Of a stretch of DNA of 64,000 nt, positions 25,861 to 34,188 are shown one piece after another (the stretch's first letter is position 1; the number at the start of each line of letters is the position of its first letter). This DNA is from Kumtagia sp044326205. GTDB lineage: Bacteria > Pseudomonadota > Alphaproteobacteria > Rhizobiales > Rhizobiaceae. Location of the stretch: NCBI RefSeq assembly GCF_044326205.1, contig NZ_JBIRCY010000032.1, positions 1-64,000 of the forward strand, in the 5' to 3' direction. The position numbers and the translations under genes are program-made. The notes below the pieces were generated by a model. That model was not told the DNA's origin, searched no databases, and worked only from the letters and a program-made list of their open reading frames with translations.

Positions 25861-26478
25861 ATGCTCGTGCTGCCGAAAGGCGTCCGGCATATGCCGGGCT
25901 ATCTCAGCCACGCGGCGCAGAAAGAGATCGTCGAAGCGATCCGCAATGTGGTGCGCGCCGCACCTTTGTACACGCCGGCCATGCCGAAGAGCGGCAAGGA
26001 GATGAGCGTACGCATGACCAATTGCGGTTCGCTCGGCTGGGTCACCGACAAGGAGCGCGGCTACCGCTATCAATCCACCCATCCGGTGAACGGCGAGCCC
26101 TGGCCACCGATCCCCGACCTGCTGCTTTCACTGTGGCGCGAAGTGTCGGGCTATCCGCATCCGCCGGAAGCCTGCCTGGTCAATTTCTATTCGGAAATGG
26201 CGAGGATGGGCCTGCACCAGGATCGCGACGAGGCCGATCTCCAAGCCCCGGTCGTCTCCATATCGCTCGGCGACGCCTGCCTGTTCCGCGTCGGCCAGAC
26301 TTTTCGCGATGGACCGACTGTTTCCTTCCGGCTCGAAAGCGGCGACGTCGTCGTGCTGGGCGGAGCGGGCCGACTGTGTTTCCACGGCGTCGACCGGATC
26401 TATCCCGCGACCTCCGTGCTGCTGCCGAAGGGCGGACGGATCAATCTGACGCTGCGGCGGGTGACGTCGCCCTCTTAA
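25861..26478 (+). CDS. alkB: AlkB-type Fe(II)/2-oxoglutarate DNA repair dioxygenase
   Basis: 205 residues. AlkB oxidatively removes N1-methyladenine and N3-methylcytosine lesions. The iron ligands are visible as HQDRDE near residue 119 (HxD) and FHGVDRIYP near residue 175. The 2-oxoglutarate arginine motif is INLTLRR near residue 198. NFYSEMARMGLHQD and the NCGSLGW segment are typical of the AlkB proper group. No ribosome site is obvious before the ATG at 25861. A decayed copy of its 3' end recurs at 27669-27762. Confidence 0.94.
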   Translation: MLVLPKGVRHMPGYLSHAAQKEIVEAIRNVVRAAPLYTPAMPKSGKEMSVRMTNCGSLGWVTDKERGYRYQSTHPVNGEPWPPIPDLLLSLWREVSGYPHPPEACLVNFYSEMARMGLHQDRDEADLQAPVVSISLGDACLFRVGQTFRDGPTVSFRLESGDVVVLGGAGRLCFHGVDRIYPATSVLLPKGGRINLTLRRVTSPS

Positions 26479-26512
26479 CCCAGTCTACAGCTTTTCGGGC
26501 TATGGGCTCGGC

Positions 26513-27604
26513 ATGAGCCTCGCCTCCGGCATCGACACTGCGGCTCCGTCGCGCGGCGTTCCCCGCTTTGTGACGGAGACGGCCGCACGCATGAGCGCCG
26601 ACCGGTGGCTTTACGCTATCATAGCGCTTTACACGGTCCTTGGCCTGCTGTTCCTCCGTCTCGTCGGGGCGACGGACCGGGCAGCCTACGAACCCTATTT
26701 CCTGCGCTGGCTGCTGCTCTTCGGCTTCACGCTTCCGGCGGTGTCGCTTCTCATCGAGTTGGGGCTGGTGCTCCACCGCTTCGACCGCCGGCGAGGGTTG
26801 GCGCTCCGCCGCGCCTTCTCGCCGCACAGGCTCGGCCATTTCGCGGCAGGCCTGGTTCTGGTCATGGCCATGGTGTTCTTCCAGGGAACCATCACCTCGG
26901 TGAAGAACGCAGTCTTCGTCTGGCAGGGCTCCTTTCCCTACGACCGCGCACAAGCCGACATCGACGCCGCCCTGCATTTCGGCATCGATCCCTGGCGCCT
27001 TCTCCAGGCTGTCGCCGGCAGCGACTTTGCCCGCACCGTGATCGAATTCAACTACAACGTCCTGTGGTTCGTCATCTGCTTCGGCGCGCTGTTCTTCGTG
27101 CTCACATCACCGAAGACCGACGCGATCCGGGCTCGCTACCTCGTCACCTTCATCGCGGTCTGGATCGTGCTCGGCAACGTGCTGGCCGGCCTGTTCCTGT
27201 CAGCCGGCCCGGCCTTTTACGGCAGCGTGACCGGCGACACGGGGCGCTTTGCCGAGCAGATCGCCTTTCTCGCCCGAAGTGCTGCCTCGCCAAACTCTGC
27301 CGCCTCCTATCAGAACTATCTGTGGCTGCTGCACAGCTCCGGGCAGCCCGGATTCGGCTCGGGAATCGCCGCCTTCCCCAGCGTGCATGTCGGGCTGATA
27401 ACGTTGAACGCGCTGTTCGTGTGGGAAAGAAGTCGCCGCTGGGGTACGCTGGTCTTCTGTTATGTCGCTTTCGTCACCGCGAGTTCGGTTTATCTCGCCT
27501 GGCACTATGCGATAGACGGTTATGCCGCGATCGTCGTGGTGATCGCGTTGTATCTGCTGATGCGCCGCCTGCTCCCCGACAGACTTCCCATAAGAGCTTC
27601 CTGA
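26513..27604 (+). CDS. PAP2-superfamily membrane protein, copy A
   Basis: 363 residues with about six hydrophobic segments. The PAP2 phosphatase/inositolphosphotransferase-type motifs are AAFPSVHVGL near residue 286 and YLAWHYAIDGY near residue 328, carrying the two catalytic histidines and the aspartate. A SAGPAFYG motif near residue 237 is shared with PAP2_3/Aur1-type proteins that act on lipid phosphates. The substrate is unknown. It is separated from alkB by 34 bases and is about half identical, by eye, to copy B. An internal ATG (MSADRW) could also be the start. Confidence 0.85.
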   Translation: MSLASGIDTAAPSRGVPRFVTETAARMSADRWLYAIIALYTVLGLLFLRLVGATDRAAYEPYFLRWLLLFGFTLPAVSLLIELGLVLHRFDRRRGLALRRAFSPHRLGHFAAGLVLVMAMVFFQGTITSVKNAVFVWQGSFPYDRAQADIDAALHFGIDPWRLLQAVAGSDFARTVIEFNYNVLWFVICFGALFFVLTSPKTDAIRARYLVTFIAVWIVLGNVLAGLFLSAGPAFYGSVTGDTGRFAEQIAFLARSAASPNSAASYQNYLWLLHSSGQPGFGSGIAAFPSVHVGLITLNALFVWERSRRWGTLVFCYVAFVTASSVYLAWHYAIDGYAAIVVVIALYLLMRRLLPDRLPIRAS

Positions 27605-27650
27605 GCGCCATTTCCTCGACAAAATGATCCTCGGCCTAACGCGCGATCGT
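27597..27650 (-). pseudogene. Fragment of the coaA 3' end (duplication scar)
   Basis: The 36 bases from 27597 match the last codons of coaA (complement of the segment starting at 28980) with only three differences. Similarity fades over the next 17 bases. The fragment includes the stop codon of PAP2 copy A, exactly as the real coaA end includes the stop of copy B. It has no start and cannot be functional as coaA. Confidence 0.85.
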
Positions 27651-27668
27651 TTCGCGGCGCTGGCCGGC

Positions 27669-27762
27669 AGTGTTTCCACGACCGGCCGGACCTATCCGGA
27701 AAGCCGAACCCTGCTGCCGGAAAGCGGACGCATCAATCTCGTCTCGCGACGAGTGAACTGGG
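27669..27762 (+). pseudogene. Fragment of the alkB 3' end (duplication scar)
   Basis: This matches alkB 26377-26470 at base level: GTGTTTCCACG, CTATCC, CTGCTGCCG and GCGGACG.ATCAATCT are shared. Translated, LLPESGRINLVSRRV parallels LLPKGGRINLTLRRV of AlkB. A two-base deletion shifts the frame within the block, so it is a dead remnant lying directly upstream of PAP2 copy B. Confidence 0.82.
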
Positions 27763-27877
27763 CCTGCGCCGTAACGGAATCTACAGTTATTTTGTCTACG
27801 GCAGTCTGCGCTCGGGTTTTTGGGTCGAGCATTTGCCCAGGCGCAAGGTATGCGCCTGCGGTATCAAGGCGGCTTCG

Positions 27878-28987
27878 ATGGCGTCGGACGGCAAGTTCGA
27901 AATCTTTCTTCGCGAAACTGCGGCGCAGATACGCGCCGACGCTGGAATCTACCTTTTCATCGCGATCTATGCGCTGGCCGGGATCTTGCTGCTCAACATG
28001 TTCCAGGCGAGCGGGCGCGCCGCCTATGGGATTTATGTCGGCAGCGGCCTGTTCATGTACGGCCTCGTCATGCCGGCCATCGTGCTTGTTTTCGATCTTT
28101 GCTGGTGTTTTCTTCGGTATGGCCGGCACCGCAACCTGGCATTCAGTCGAATGCTTTCTCCGCAGCGCCTTGCGTACCTCGTCTCAGGCCTTGTTCTCAT
28201 GCAGGCCATGACGGTCTTCTTCGGGACATTCACCTCGATCAAGAACGTCCTGCCTCTGCTTCATGACGGATTTCCCTATGATCCCCTGCACGCCGACATC
28301 GACGCCGCATTGCATGGCGGCGTCGATCCGTGGCGGCTGATCCAGGTCGCATGGGGGACCGACTCCGTCCGGCGCCTGGTGGAATGGAACTACCATCTGG
28401 GTTGGGCGACGATCTGCTACGGGGCGTTGTTCTTTGCGGCAACATCGCCGCTCGCCCGGAAGCTGAGAACCCGCTACCTGTTCGCCTTCATGCTTGTGTG
28501 GATCATCGTCGGCAATGTGCTAGCCGGCCTGTTTCTTTCAGCCGGACCCGCTTTCTACGGCCTGGTCACCGGCGATAGCCAACGATTTGCCGAACAACTC
28601 CAGTTTCTGGCGCAGGGAGGCGAAATATCCGGCAACTCCGTCAGCTATCAGAAATATCTGTGGCACACTTACATCAACGGCACGGCAGGTTTGGCCACCG
28701 GAATATCCGCATTCCCCAGCGTCCATGTCGGGTTGATCAGCCTCAATGCGTTTTTCCTGTACGCGTTCAGCCGTAAATTCGGCGTGCTCGCCTTTGTGTA
28801 CGTCGCCTTCGTGGAGCTGAGTTCGGTTTATCTCGCCTGGCACTACGCAATCGACGGATATGTGGCGGCAGCGGCCGCAGGACTGATCTTCTTAGCCTTG
28901 AAGAAATGGCTGCCTGATACCGGAACAACGGTGGCCAGGAGACTACCGAGCCGTCCCATTATAGCGTCGGCACTTACAACTTCCTGA
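27878..28987 (+). CDS. PAP2-superfamily membrane protein, copy B
   Basis: A 369-residue paralogue of the previous PAP2 gene, with the same motif order: SAGPAFYG, SAFPSVHVGL and YLAWHYAIDGY. It has about six membrane segments. The start chosen is the ATG at 27878 (MASDGKFEIF), preceded by AAGGCGG; a start at 27833 would add 15 cysteine/arginine-containing residues not present in copy A. Its 3' end overlaps the coaA 3' end on the other strand by 14 bases. Catalytic residues are retained, so both copies could be active. The substrate is unknown. Confidence 0.85.
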   Translation: MASDGKFEIFLRETAAQIRADAGIYLFIAIYALAGILLLNMFQASGRAAYGIYVGSGLFMYGLVMPAIVLVFDLCWCFLRYGRHRNLAFSRMLSPQRLAYLVSGLVLMQAMTVFFGTFTSIKNVLPLLHDGFPYDPLHADIDAALHGGVDPWRLIQVAWGTDSVRRLVEWNYHLGWATICYGALFFAATSPLARKLRTRYLFAFMLVWIIVGNVLAGLFLSAGPAFYGLVTGDSQRFAEQLQFLAQGGEISGNSVSYQKYLWHTYINGTAGLATGISAFPSVHVGLISLNAFFLYAFSRKFGVLAFVYVAFVELSSVYLAWHYAIDGYVAAAAAGLIFLALKKWLPDTGTTVARRLPSRPIIASALTTS

Positions 28988-29933
28988 GCGCCACTTCCTC
29001 GACGAAATGGTCCTCACCCTTGCGCAGGATCAGGTCGGCGCGCGGGCGGGTCGGCAGGATGTTCTCGCGCAGGTTTTTCAGATTGATGTTTTGCCAGAGA
29101 CCCTCGCCGATGGCGCGCGCCGCATCCTCGGACAGTTGCGAATAGCGGTGGAAGAAGGAGTCGGGATTGCGGAACGCCGTCTCGCGCAGCCGCATGAACC
29201 GTGAAATGTACCATTGGTGGATCAGGTCTTCGTCGGCATCGATGAAGATCGAGAAGTCGAAGAAATCCGACAGGAACGGCACGTATTTGCCGTCCTTCGG
29301 CAGATCGCGCGGCTGCAGAACGTTGAGCCCTTCGAAGATCAATATGTCCGGCCGGTCGATGGTGACGAATTCGCCTGGGACAACGTCATAAGTCAGGTGC
29401 GAATAGAGGGGCGCACGCACGTCGGCCTCGCCCGACTTGATCGCCGAAAGGAAACGCAGCAGCGCGCCAACGTCGTAGCTTTCCGGAAAGCCCTTGCGCT
29501 CCATCAGCCCCTGGCGACGCAAGGCCTCGTTGGGCAGAAGGAACCCGTCCGTGGTAATGAGATCGACCTTCGGGCTGGACGGCCAGCGGCGCATCAGTTC
29601 CTTGAGCAGTCGTGCGGTCGTCGACTTGCCGACGGCGACCGAACCCGCCATGCCGATGATGAAGGGCGTCTTGCGGGCGTTGGCGGCATTGAAAAAGAGC
29701 TTGCGTTGGCGAAACAGCGCCTGGCTGGTCTCGACATGCGCTGAGAGCAGTCGCGACAGCGAGAGATAGATGCGGCGCACTTCATCGAGATCGACGCGGT
29801 CCTGCAGCGAGCGCAGGCGCTCTACCTCCTCGGCTGACAGCGTCAGAGGCGTGTCGGCTCGAAACTCGGCCCAGCGCTCGGCGGTGAAGAAACGGTACGG
29901 GGAATATTTCTCGGTCGGGGCGAACTGATCCAT
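28974..29933 (-). CDS. coaA: Pantothenate kinase, type I
   Basis: 319 residues. It phosphorylates pantothenate in the first step of coenzyme A synthesis. The P-loop GMAGSVAVGKST is near residue 98, followed by TTDGFLLPN and the MERKGFPESYD motif. LIFEGLNVLQ is near residue 205. The C-terminus ILRKGEDHFVEEVALRKL is typical. The ATG at 29933 (MDQFAPTEKYSPYRF) has GAGAGGACAG upstream; an earlier start would lie in hisE. It is the last gene of the his cluster, 22 bases after hisE. Its 3' end was duplicated at 27597. Confidence 0.96.
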   Translation of the reverse strand: MDQFAPTEKYSPYRFFTAERWAEFRADTPLTLSAEEVERLRSLQDRVDLDEVRRIYLSLSRLLSAHVETSQALFRQRKLFFNAANARKTPFIIGMAGSVAVGKSTTARLLKELMRRWPSSPKVDLITTDGFLLPNEALRRQGLMERKGFPESYDVGALLRFLSAIKSGEADVRAPLYSHLTYDVVPGEFVTIDRPDILIFEGLNVLQPRDLPKDGKYVPFLSDFFDFSIFIDADEDLIHQWYISRFMRLRETAFRNPDSFFHRYSQLSEDAARAIGEGLWQNINLKNLRENILPTRPRADLILRKGEDHFVEEVALRKL

Positions 29934-29955
29934 CTGTCCTCTCGATACCGATGCG

Positions 29956-30279
29956 TCAGCCGGCACGCGACGCCTTTTCCGCGAGTCCGGATTGCCCGGT
30001 CCTGCGCTCCAGTTCGGCCAGCACATCGGCCAGCGGCACGCCGGCAACTGCCAGCACGACCATCAAATGGTAGAGGAGATCGGCACTTTCGGCGACGAGC
30101 TCGGCCGGCTCGCCCCGCACCGCCGCGATCACGGTCTCGACCGCCTCCTCCCCCATTTTCTTGGCGGCCCGATCCATGCCGGCGGCAAACAGCTTGGCCG
30201 TCCAGGACGAGGACGCATCGCCCGACTTCGCGCGCTCAGCGACGATCTTTTCCAGATCGGAAAGGGAAAATGCGGTCAT
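29956..30279 (-). CDS. hisE: Phosphoribosyl-ATP pyrophosphatase
   Basis: 107 residues. It hydrolyses phosphoribosyl-ATP to phosphoribosyl-AMP in histidine synthesis. The MazG-like helical fold is recognised by KKMGEEAVETVIAAV (residues about 40-54) and ESADLLYHLMVVL, which carry the metal-binding acidic residues. It is separate from hisI, as in other alphaproteobacteria. It is spaced 10 bases from hisF and 22 from coaA in one operon. Confidence 0.96.
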   Translation of the reverse strand: MTAFSLSDLEKIVAERAKSGDASSSWTAKLFAAGMDRAAKKMGEEAVETVIAAVRGEPAELVAESADLLYHLMVVLAVAGVPLADVLAELERRTGQSGLAEKASRAG

Positions 30280-30289
30280 TGGCCGCCGT

Positions 30290-31084
30290 TTAAGCGTGTT
30301 GCGGTGCGAAGTCGAGTCGCATGGCGAGCCCTGCCGCCGCCATATGCGCCTTGGCTTGCGAGATCGAATAGGTGCCGAAATGGAAAATGGATGCCGCTAG
30401 CACCGCCGTCGCGTGGCCGTCGCGGATGCCCTCGACCAGATGGTCAAGCGTACCGACGCCGCCCGAGGCGATGACCGGCACGCGCACCGCGTCGGCGACC
30501 GCGCGTGTCAGCGCGATGTCGTAGCCGGCCTTGGTGCCGTCACGGTCCATCGAGGTCAGCAGGATTTCGCCGGCGCCGAGATCGACCACTTTCCGGGCGA
30601 ACGCCACAGCGTCGATGCCCGTCGGCTTGCGGCCACCATGGGTGAAAATCTCCCAACGATCGGTTTCCCCGGCACTGGACACCTTCTTTGCATCGATGGC
30701 CACGACGATGCACTGGTTGCCGAACTTGTCGGCGGCATCGGCGACAAAGTCCGGATTGTTCACGGCCGCCGTGTTGATCGACACCTTGTCGGCGCCGGCG
30801 AGCAGCAGTCTTCGTATGTCGGCAACCTGTCGCACTCCGCCACCGACGGTCAGCGGCATGAAACACTGCTCCGCGGTACGGGCCACGACATCGAAGATCG
30901 TCTCGCGATTGTCGGACGAAGCGGTGATGTCGAGGAAGCAGAGTTCATCGGCCCCGGCCGCATCATAAGCGCGCGCCGCCTCGACCGGGTCTCCGGCGTC
31001 GATCAGGTCGACAAAATTGACGCCCTTGACGACGCGGCCGTCCTTGACGTCGAGGCAGGGAATGACACGGGATTTGAGGGTCAT
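30290..31084 (-). CDS. hisF: Imidazole glycerol phosphate synthase, cyclase subunit
   Basis: A 264-residue TIM barrel that pairs with HisH to make imidazole glycerol phosphate and AICAR. The catalytic aspartates lie in IPCLDVKDGRVVKG (Asp12 region) and LTSMDRDGTK near residue 180. Phosphate loops GGGVR and ASGGVG are visible. The ATG at 31084 (MTLKSRVIPCL) begins six bases after the stop of a Uma2-family gene that separates it from hisA. Confidence 0.97.
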   Translation of the reverse strand: MTLKSRVIPCLDVKDGRVVKGVNFVDLIDAGDPVEAARAYDAAGADELCFLDITASSDNRETIFDVVARTAEQCFMPLTVGGGVRQVADIRRLLLAGADKVSINTAAVNNPDFVADAADKFGNQCIVVAIDAKKVSSAGETDRWEIFTHGGRKPTGIDAVAFARKVVDLGAGEILLTSMDRDGTKAGYDIALTRAVADAVRVPVIASGGVGTLDHLVEGIRDGHATAVLAASIFHFGTYSISQAKAHMAAAGLAMRLDFAPQHA

Positions 31085-31090
31085 GGTTGG

Positions 31091-31648
31091 TTAGCGGCCT
31101 ATGCCTTCATAGAGTTCGGAGAGTTCTATGGTGACTTCAAGGCCTGGCAGTTCGACCGTCTCCTCCATGCCGGAAACCTCCCTCGGGCCAGTCCACTGGT
31201 CCTGATCGCGCGACCACAACCATACTCTGGCCTCTTCCTGAGAAAGAACGAGATACTCACGAAGCGAGGGCAGACTTCTGTAATCTTCCTGCTTCTCGAC
31301 CAGATCACGTGCCAGTGAAGATGGCGAAAGAACTTCCGCGATGAATAGCGGTTCCTTGGCGGCCAGATTTCGCGGTTGTCCAGAGGGGCGAACAACAAGC
31401 AGATCAGGATATCGGATGCCGTCCGGCGTTCTCGCGCCGAAATCCGACGCACCGACGATGAAATCTTTCAAACCAATCTGGCGAGCTATGATCAGTTGAA
31501 GCCGGGAAACAATCCACCAGTGGCTTTCAGAAACGCCGACCATCATCTCGATCACCCTCCCCCGGACAAATTCCCGCTTGCCTTCGCGCCCCTCATTCCA
31601 GCGCAGGAACTCGTCCGCCGTGGTTGGATGTCTCGACTGGATGTTCAT
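31091..31648 (-). CDS. Uma2-family protein (PD-(D/E)XK nuclease fold), copy 1
   Basis: 185 residues. The family is often called Uma2 endonuclease, with a restriction-nuclease-like fold seen in large numbers in cyanobacteria and sporadically in other bacteria; biological roles are not established. Motif residues are YPDLLVV near residue 92, FIAEVLSPSS near 112 and a lysine in LVEKQEDYR near 128. It begins with the same 62 bases as the neighbouring copy. It lies inside the his operon directly before hisF. A longer upstream extension from 31768 overlaps the other copy and was rejected. Confidence 0.85.
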   Translation of the reverse strand: MNIQSRHPTTADEFLRWNEGREGKREFVRGRVIEMMVGVSESHWWIVSRLQLIIARQIGLKDFIVGASDFGARTPDGIRYPDLLVVRPSGQPRNLAAKEPLFIAEVLSPSSLARDLVEKQEDYRSLPSLREYLVLSQEEARVWLWSRDQDQWTGPREVSGMEETVELPGLEVTIELSELYEGIGR

Positions 31649-31727
31649 CGTGTTCGTCCAGATCGTGAAAATATCATCAGCGATCAATTTCGGTCGGCCA
31701 TCTGATGCATGCCATCCTAAGCCGATC

Positions 31728-32291
31728 TCAATTGCCGACAACTCCGCGATACAGGCCATCGACGTCAATGAGAATGTGCCTAGCGTCGATACGTAGCGCG
31801 ATCTGGCCGCTCTCGATAATCTCGGGGCCTATCCATTGCCTGCGGTCATCGCGGGACCAGAGCCAGACGCGGACTTCGTCCTGCGACAAAGTCAAATAGT
31901 GCTGCAACGTCTCCAGAGCCCGATAGTCCCGCGCCTTCTGCCCGAAATCGTCAGCCATTGTGGATGGTGAAAGCACTTCGGCCAGAAGCAATGGCGAATT
32001 CGTTGCGAGCGCTTTCCCGTCTCCCGAAAACGCCTCGACCATAACGTCGGGAAAACGGACGCCCTCCCCGGCGCGGACCCCGAACTCGGCCGAACCCACG
32101 TTGTATTGCTCGACCCCAAGCTGGGATGCGAGTTGCAACATCAGGCGGGAAGCCAGTTGCCAATGGCGCCTCGTGACATTGATCATCATCTCGACAACCC
32201 TCCCCTGCACGAACTCGCGCTTGCCCTCACGCCCCTCATTCCAGCGCAGGAACTCGTCCGCCGTGGTTGGATGTCTCGACTGGATGTTCAT
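31728..32291 (-). CDS. Uma2-family protein, copy 2
   Basis: 187 residues, paralogous to the gene downstream. It has FPDVMVE near residue 91, LLAEVLSPST near 112 and QKARDYRAL near 128, the D...E.(x)n.K arrangement of the family. The first 62 bases from the ATG are identical to copy 1, after which protein identity falls to roughly 45 percent by eye. It starts 12 bases after the arginase-like gene. No partner toxin, antitoxin or transposase is visible. Confidence 0.85.
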   Translation of the reverse strand: MNIQSRHPTTADEFLRWNEGREGKREFVQGRVVEMMINVTRRHWQLASRLMLQLASQLGVEQYNVGSAEFGVRAGEGVRFPDVMVEAFSGDGKALATNSPLLLAEVLSPSTMADDFGQKARDYRALETLQHYLTLSQDEVRVWLWSRDDRRQWIGPEIIESGQIALRIDARHILIDVDGLYRGVVGN

Positions 32292-32303
32292 GACGTCAAT
32301 CTA

Positions 32304-33140
32304 TCAAATCCGCTCCAGCGCCGCCAGAAAATCGATCAGCAGCCGGCCGACGACTGGCGGAACCTCCGCCTCGGCGTCGAACGCCGGATCGTAGGCGGTC
32401 AGCGTCACGCCAACGACCGGAATGGACCGCGCGATGCCACAGGCCATCTGCCTGAGTTCATCGGGGTTCGGGCCTCCCGGCGCCGTGTAACGGTTGACCC
32501 GCAGCGTGCGCGGATCGTGGACGTCGAGATCGAGATGCAAATGGGTGCGGGCCACGCCCGCCGCCTTGAGTTTTGCAACTTCGCCCGGCGCATCGCGGAC
32601 GGCGGCCCTGACGATCGGCAGGCTTTCCAGCAGCCGCTTTTCGTCGGGGTCGAGGTCGCGCGCGTCGACCAGCATGCAGCGCGACGGGTCGATGGCGCGA
32701 AAGCCCGAAATGCTTGCGGCCATCGGCTTCCAGCACAGGCCGAGCATCGTGCCGAGTGCCATGCCATCGAGGAAACCGTGGATCGAGGTTTCCGGCGTGT
32801 TGAGGTCGCCGTGCTGATCCACCCAGACGACCGAATCCGCCGCCTCGCCGGCAACGGCGCCGAGCGCCGACAGGCAATTGCCGGCGAGCACGATCGGGAA
32901 CCTTCCTTCGGAAACGCTGGCGTCGACCTTCGCGGCGACCGCCTTGCACACCGCGAACCCGGTCGCAATCTCGCGCCGCGGCGTTTCGCCGACCTCCCCG
33001 ATATCCTCGACGACGACGTCGTGGCCATTGAAGGTCAGCGCCTCGACGATGCCGCCGCTGATCAGCGCTTCCGGACCCTGGCCGAAACCGCCATGGTATT
33101 GACCGCTGTCATAGGGCGCGAGGATGATCGATAGTTTCAT
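32304..33140 (-). CDS. Arginase/agmatinase-superfamily protein
   Basis: 278 residues with the ureohydrolase fold. The manganese motifs WVDQHGDLN near residue 107 and LDLDVHDP near residue 202 are intact. The first motif, usually GGDHS, reads AGNCLSALG near residues 86-94, so the expected histidine is replaced by cysteine and the aspartate by asparagine. A standard arginase, agmatinase or formiminoglutamase assignment is therefore uncertain. It sits between hisA (27 bases) and the Uma2 pair in the his operon. Formiminoglutamate hydrolysis would relate to histidine degradation, not synthesis. Confidence 0.82.
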   Translation of the reverse strand: MKLSIILAPYDSGQYHGGFGQGPEALISGGIVEALTFNGHDVVVEDIGEVGETPRREIATGFAVCKAVAAKVDASVSEGRFPIVLAGNCLSALGAVAGEAADSVVWVDQHGDLNTPETSIHGFLDGMALGTMLGLCWKPMAASISGFRAIDPSRCMLVDARDLDPDEKRLLESLPIVRAAVRDAPGEVAKLKAAGVARTHLHLDLDVHDPRTLRVNRYTAPGGPNPDELRQMACGIARSIPVVGVTLTAYDPAFDAEAEVPPVVGRLLIDFLAALERI

Positions 33141-33167
33141 CGCGATCTCCGAAATCGTCGTGACGAA

Positions 33168-33896
33168 TTAAGCTGCCCTGAGCAGGGACAGGGCTTCGGC
33201 CGGATCGATGCGGCCATCATACAGCGCGCGGCCGGAAATCGCGCCTTCGAGTTTCTGCGCGTCGGGCATGGTCATGCGCCTGATATCCGCCAGCGAGGCC
33301 AGGCCGCCCGAGGCAATCACCGGGATGGACACCGCTTCCGCGAGCGCGATGGTCGCATCCCAATTGATGCCGGCCAGCACGCCGTCGCGGTCGATGTCCG
33401 TATAGATGATGGCCGCCACGCCGGCGCCTTCGAATTTCTTCGCCAGCTCGACGACGCCGAGCGACGAGGCTTCCGCCCAGCCCTCGACCGCCACCTTGCC
33501 GCCCTTGGCGTCGATGCCGACCGCGATTTTTCCGGGATGCAGCCGGCAGGCTTCCTTGACCAGCGCGGGGTCGCGCACCGCGACCGTGCCGAGGATGACG
33601 CGGGCCAGGCCCTTGGCCAGCCAGGCATCGATGTGGGCGTGCGTGCGAATACCACCGCCGAGTTGCACCGGGTTTCTGGTCGCCTTGAGGATCGCCTCGA
33701 CCGCCGCGCCGTTGCGGCTTTCGCCGGCAAAGGCGCCATCGAGGTCGACGACGTGCAGCCATTCGAATCCCTGATCCTCGAAGGCTTTAGCCTGTGCCGC
33801 CGGATCGGGATTGTAGACGGTGGCCTGGTTCATGTCACCGAGCTTCAGGCGCACGCACTGGCCGCCCTTCAGGTCGATGGCCGGGAAAAGGATCAT
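33168..33896 (-). CDS. hisA: ProFAR isomerase HisA
   Basis: A 242-residue TIM barrel that isomerises ProFAR to PRFAR in histidine synthesis. The general base Asp is in LFPAIDLKGGQCVRL (Asp8) and the second catalytic Asp in YTDIDRDGVLAG near residue 130. Phosphate loops LGGGIRT and ASGGLAS are visible. It follows the DUF1330 gene by four bases. Confidence 0.97.
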   Translation of the reverse strand: MILFPAIDLKGGQCVRLKLGDMNQATVYNPDPAAQAKAFEDQGFEWLHVVDLDGAFAGESRNGAAVEAILKATRNPVQLGGGIRTHAHIDAWLAKGLARVILGTVAVRDPALVKEACRLHPGKIAVGIDAKGGKVAVEGWAEASSLGVVELAKKFEGAGVAAIIYTDIDRDGVLAGINWDATIALAEAVSIPVIASGGLASLADIRRMTMPDAQKLEGAISGRALYDGRIDPAEALSLLRAA

Positions 33897-33900
33897 TTTG

Positions 33901-34188
33901 TCACGCGCCTTCGACGATGGCGAAATGCGAGGCCGAAAAGGCGCGGCGCAGTTTCAGCGCCGCCTGGTATTCGGGCGAGTGGTAGCAGGCGAGCGCCGTC
34001 TCGTAGGAATCGAACTCGATGATGACATGGCGGTTGGCGGCGAAACCTTCCGGGCTCGACGCCTGCCCGCCGCGCACCAGAAACTTCGCGCCGTATTTGT
34101 CGAACGCGGCCTTGTTGGCGGCGATGTATTGCGGATAGTTCTCCTCGTCGAGAACCGAAACCATGGCCATCCAATAGCCTTTCTTCAT
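33901..34188 (-). CDS. DUF1330-family protein
   Basis: 95 residues. The small alpha/beta dimeric-barrel family DUF1330 is recognised by KGYWMAMVSVLDEENYPQY at the start and VIIEFDSYETALACYHSPEY in the second half. The function is unknown. The ATG at 34188 overlaps the hisH stop (ATGA) and is preceded by GAGGTGGAG, so it is preferred over the in-frame GTG three codons earlier. It is translationally coupled to hisH and lies four bases before hisA. Confidence 0.9.
   Translation of the reverse strand: MKKGYWMAMVSVLDEENYPQYIAANKAAFDKYGAKFLVRGGQASSPEGFAANRHVIIEFDSYETALACYHSPEYQAALKLRRAFSASHFAIVEGA

Larger units (their letters stand above)
26377..29035. repeat. Ancestral tandem duplication: alkB 3' end + PAP2 gene + coaA 3' end
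   Basis: Two copies lie head to tail. Copy 1 runs from the alkB 3' end through the first PAP2 gene into a coaA 3' fragment (about 26377-27650). Copy 2 runs from an alkB 3' fragment through the second PAP2 gene into intact coaA (about 27669-29035). Both PAP2 genes stop at the same base context, TTCCTGA, inside the coaA-derived sequence. The two copies therefore arose from one unit whose ends lay within the flanking genes. Confidence 0.85.
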
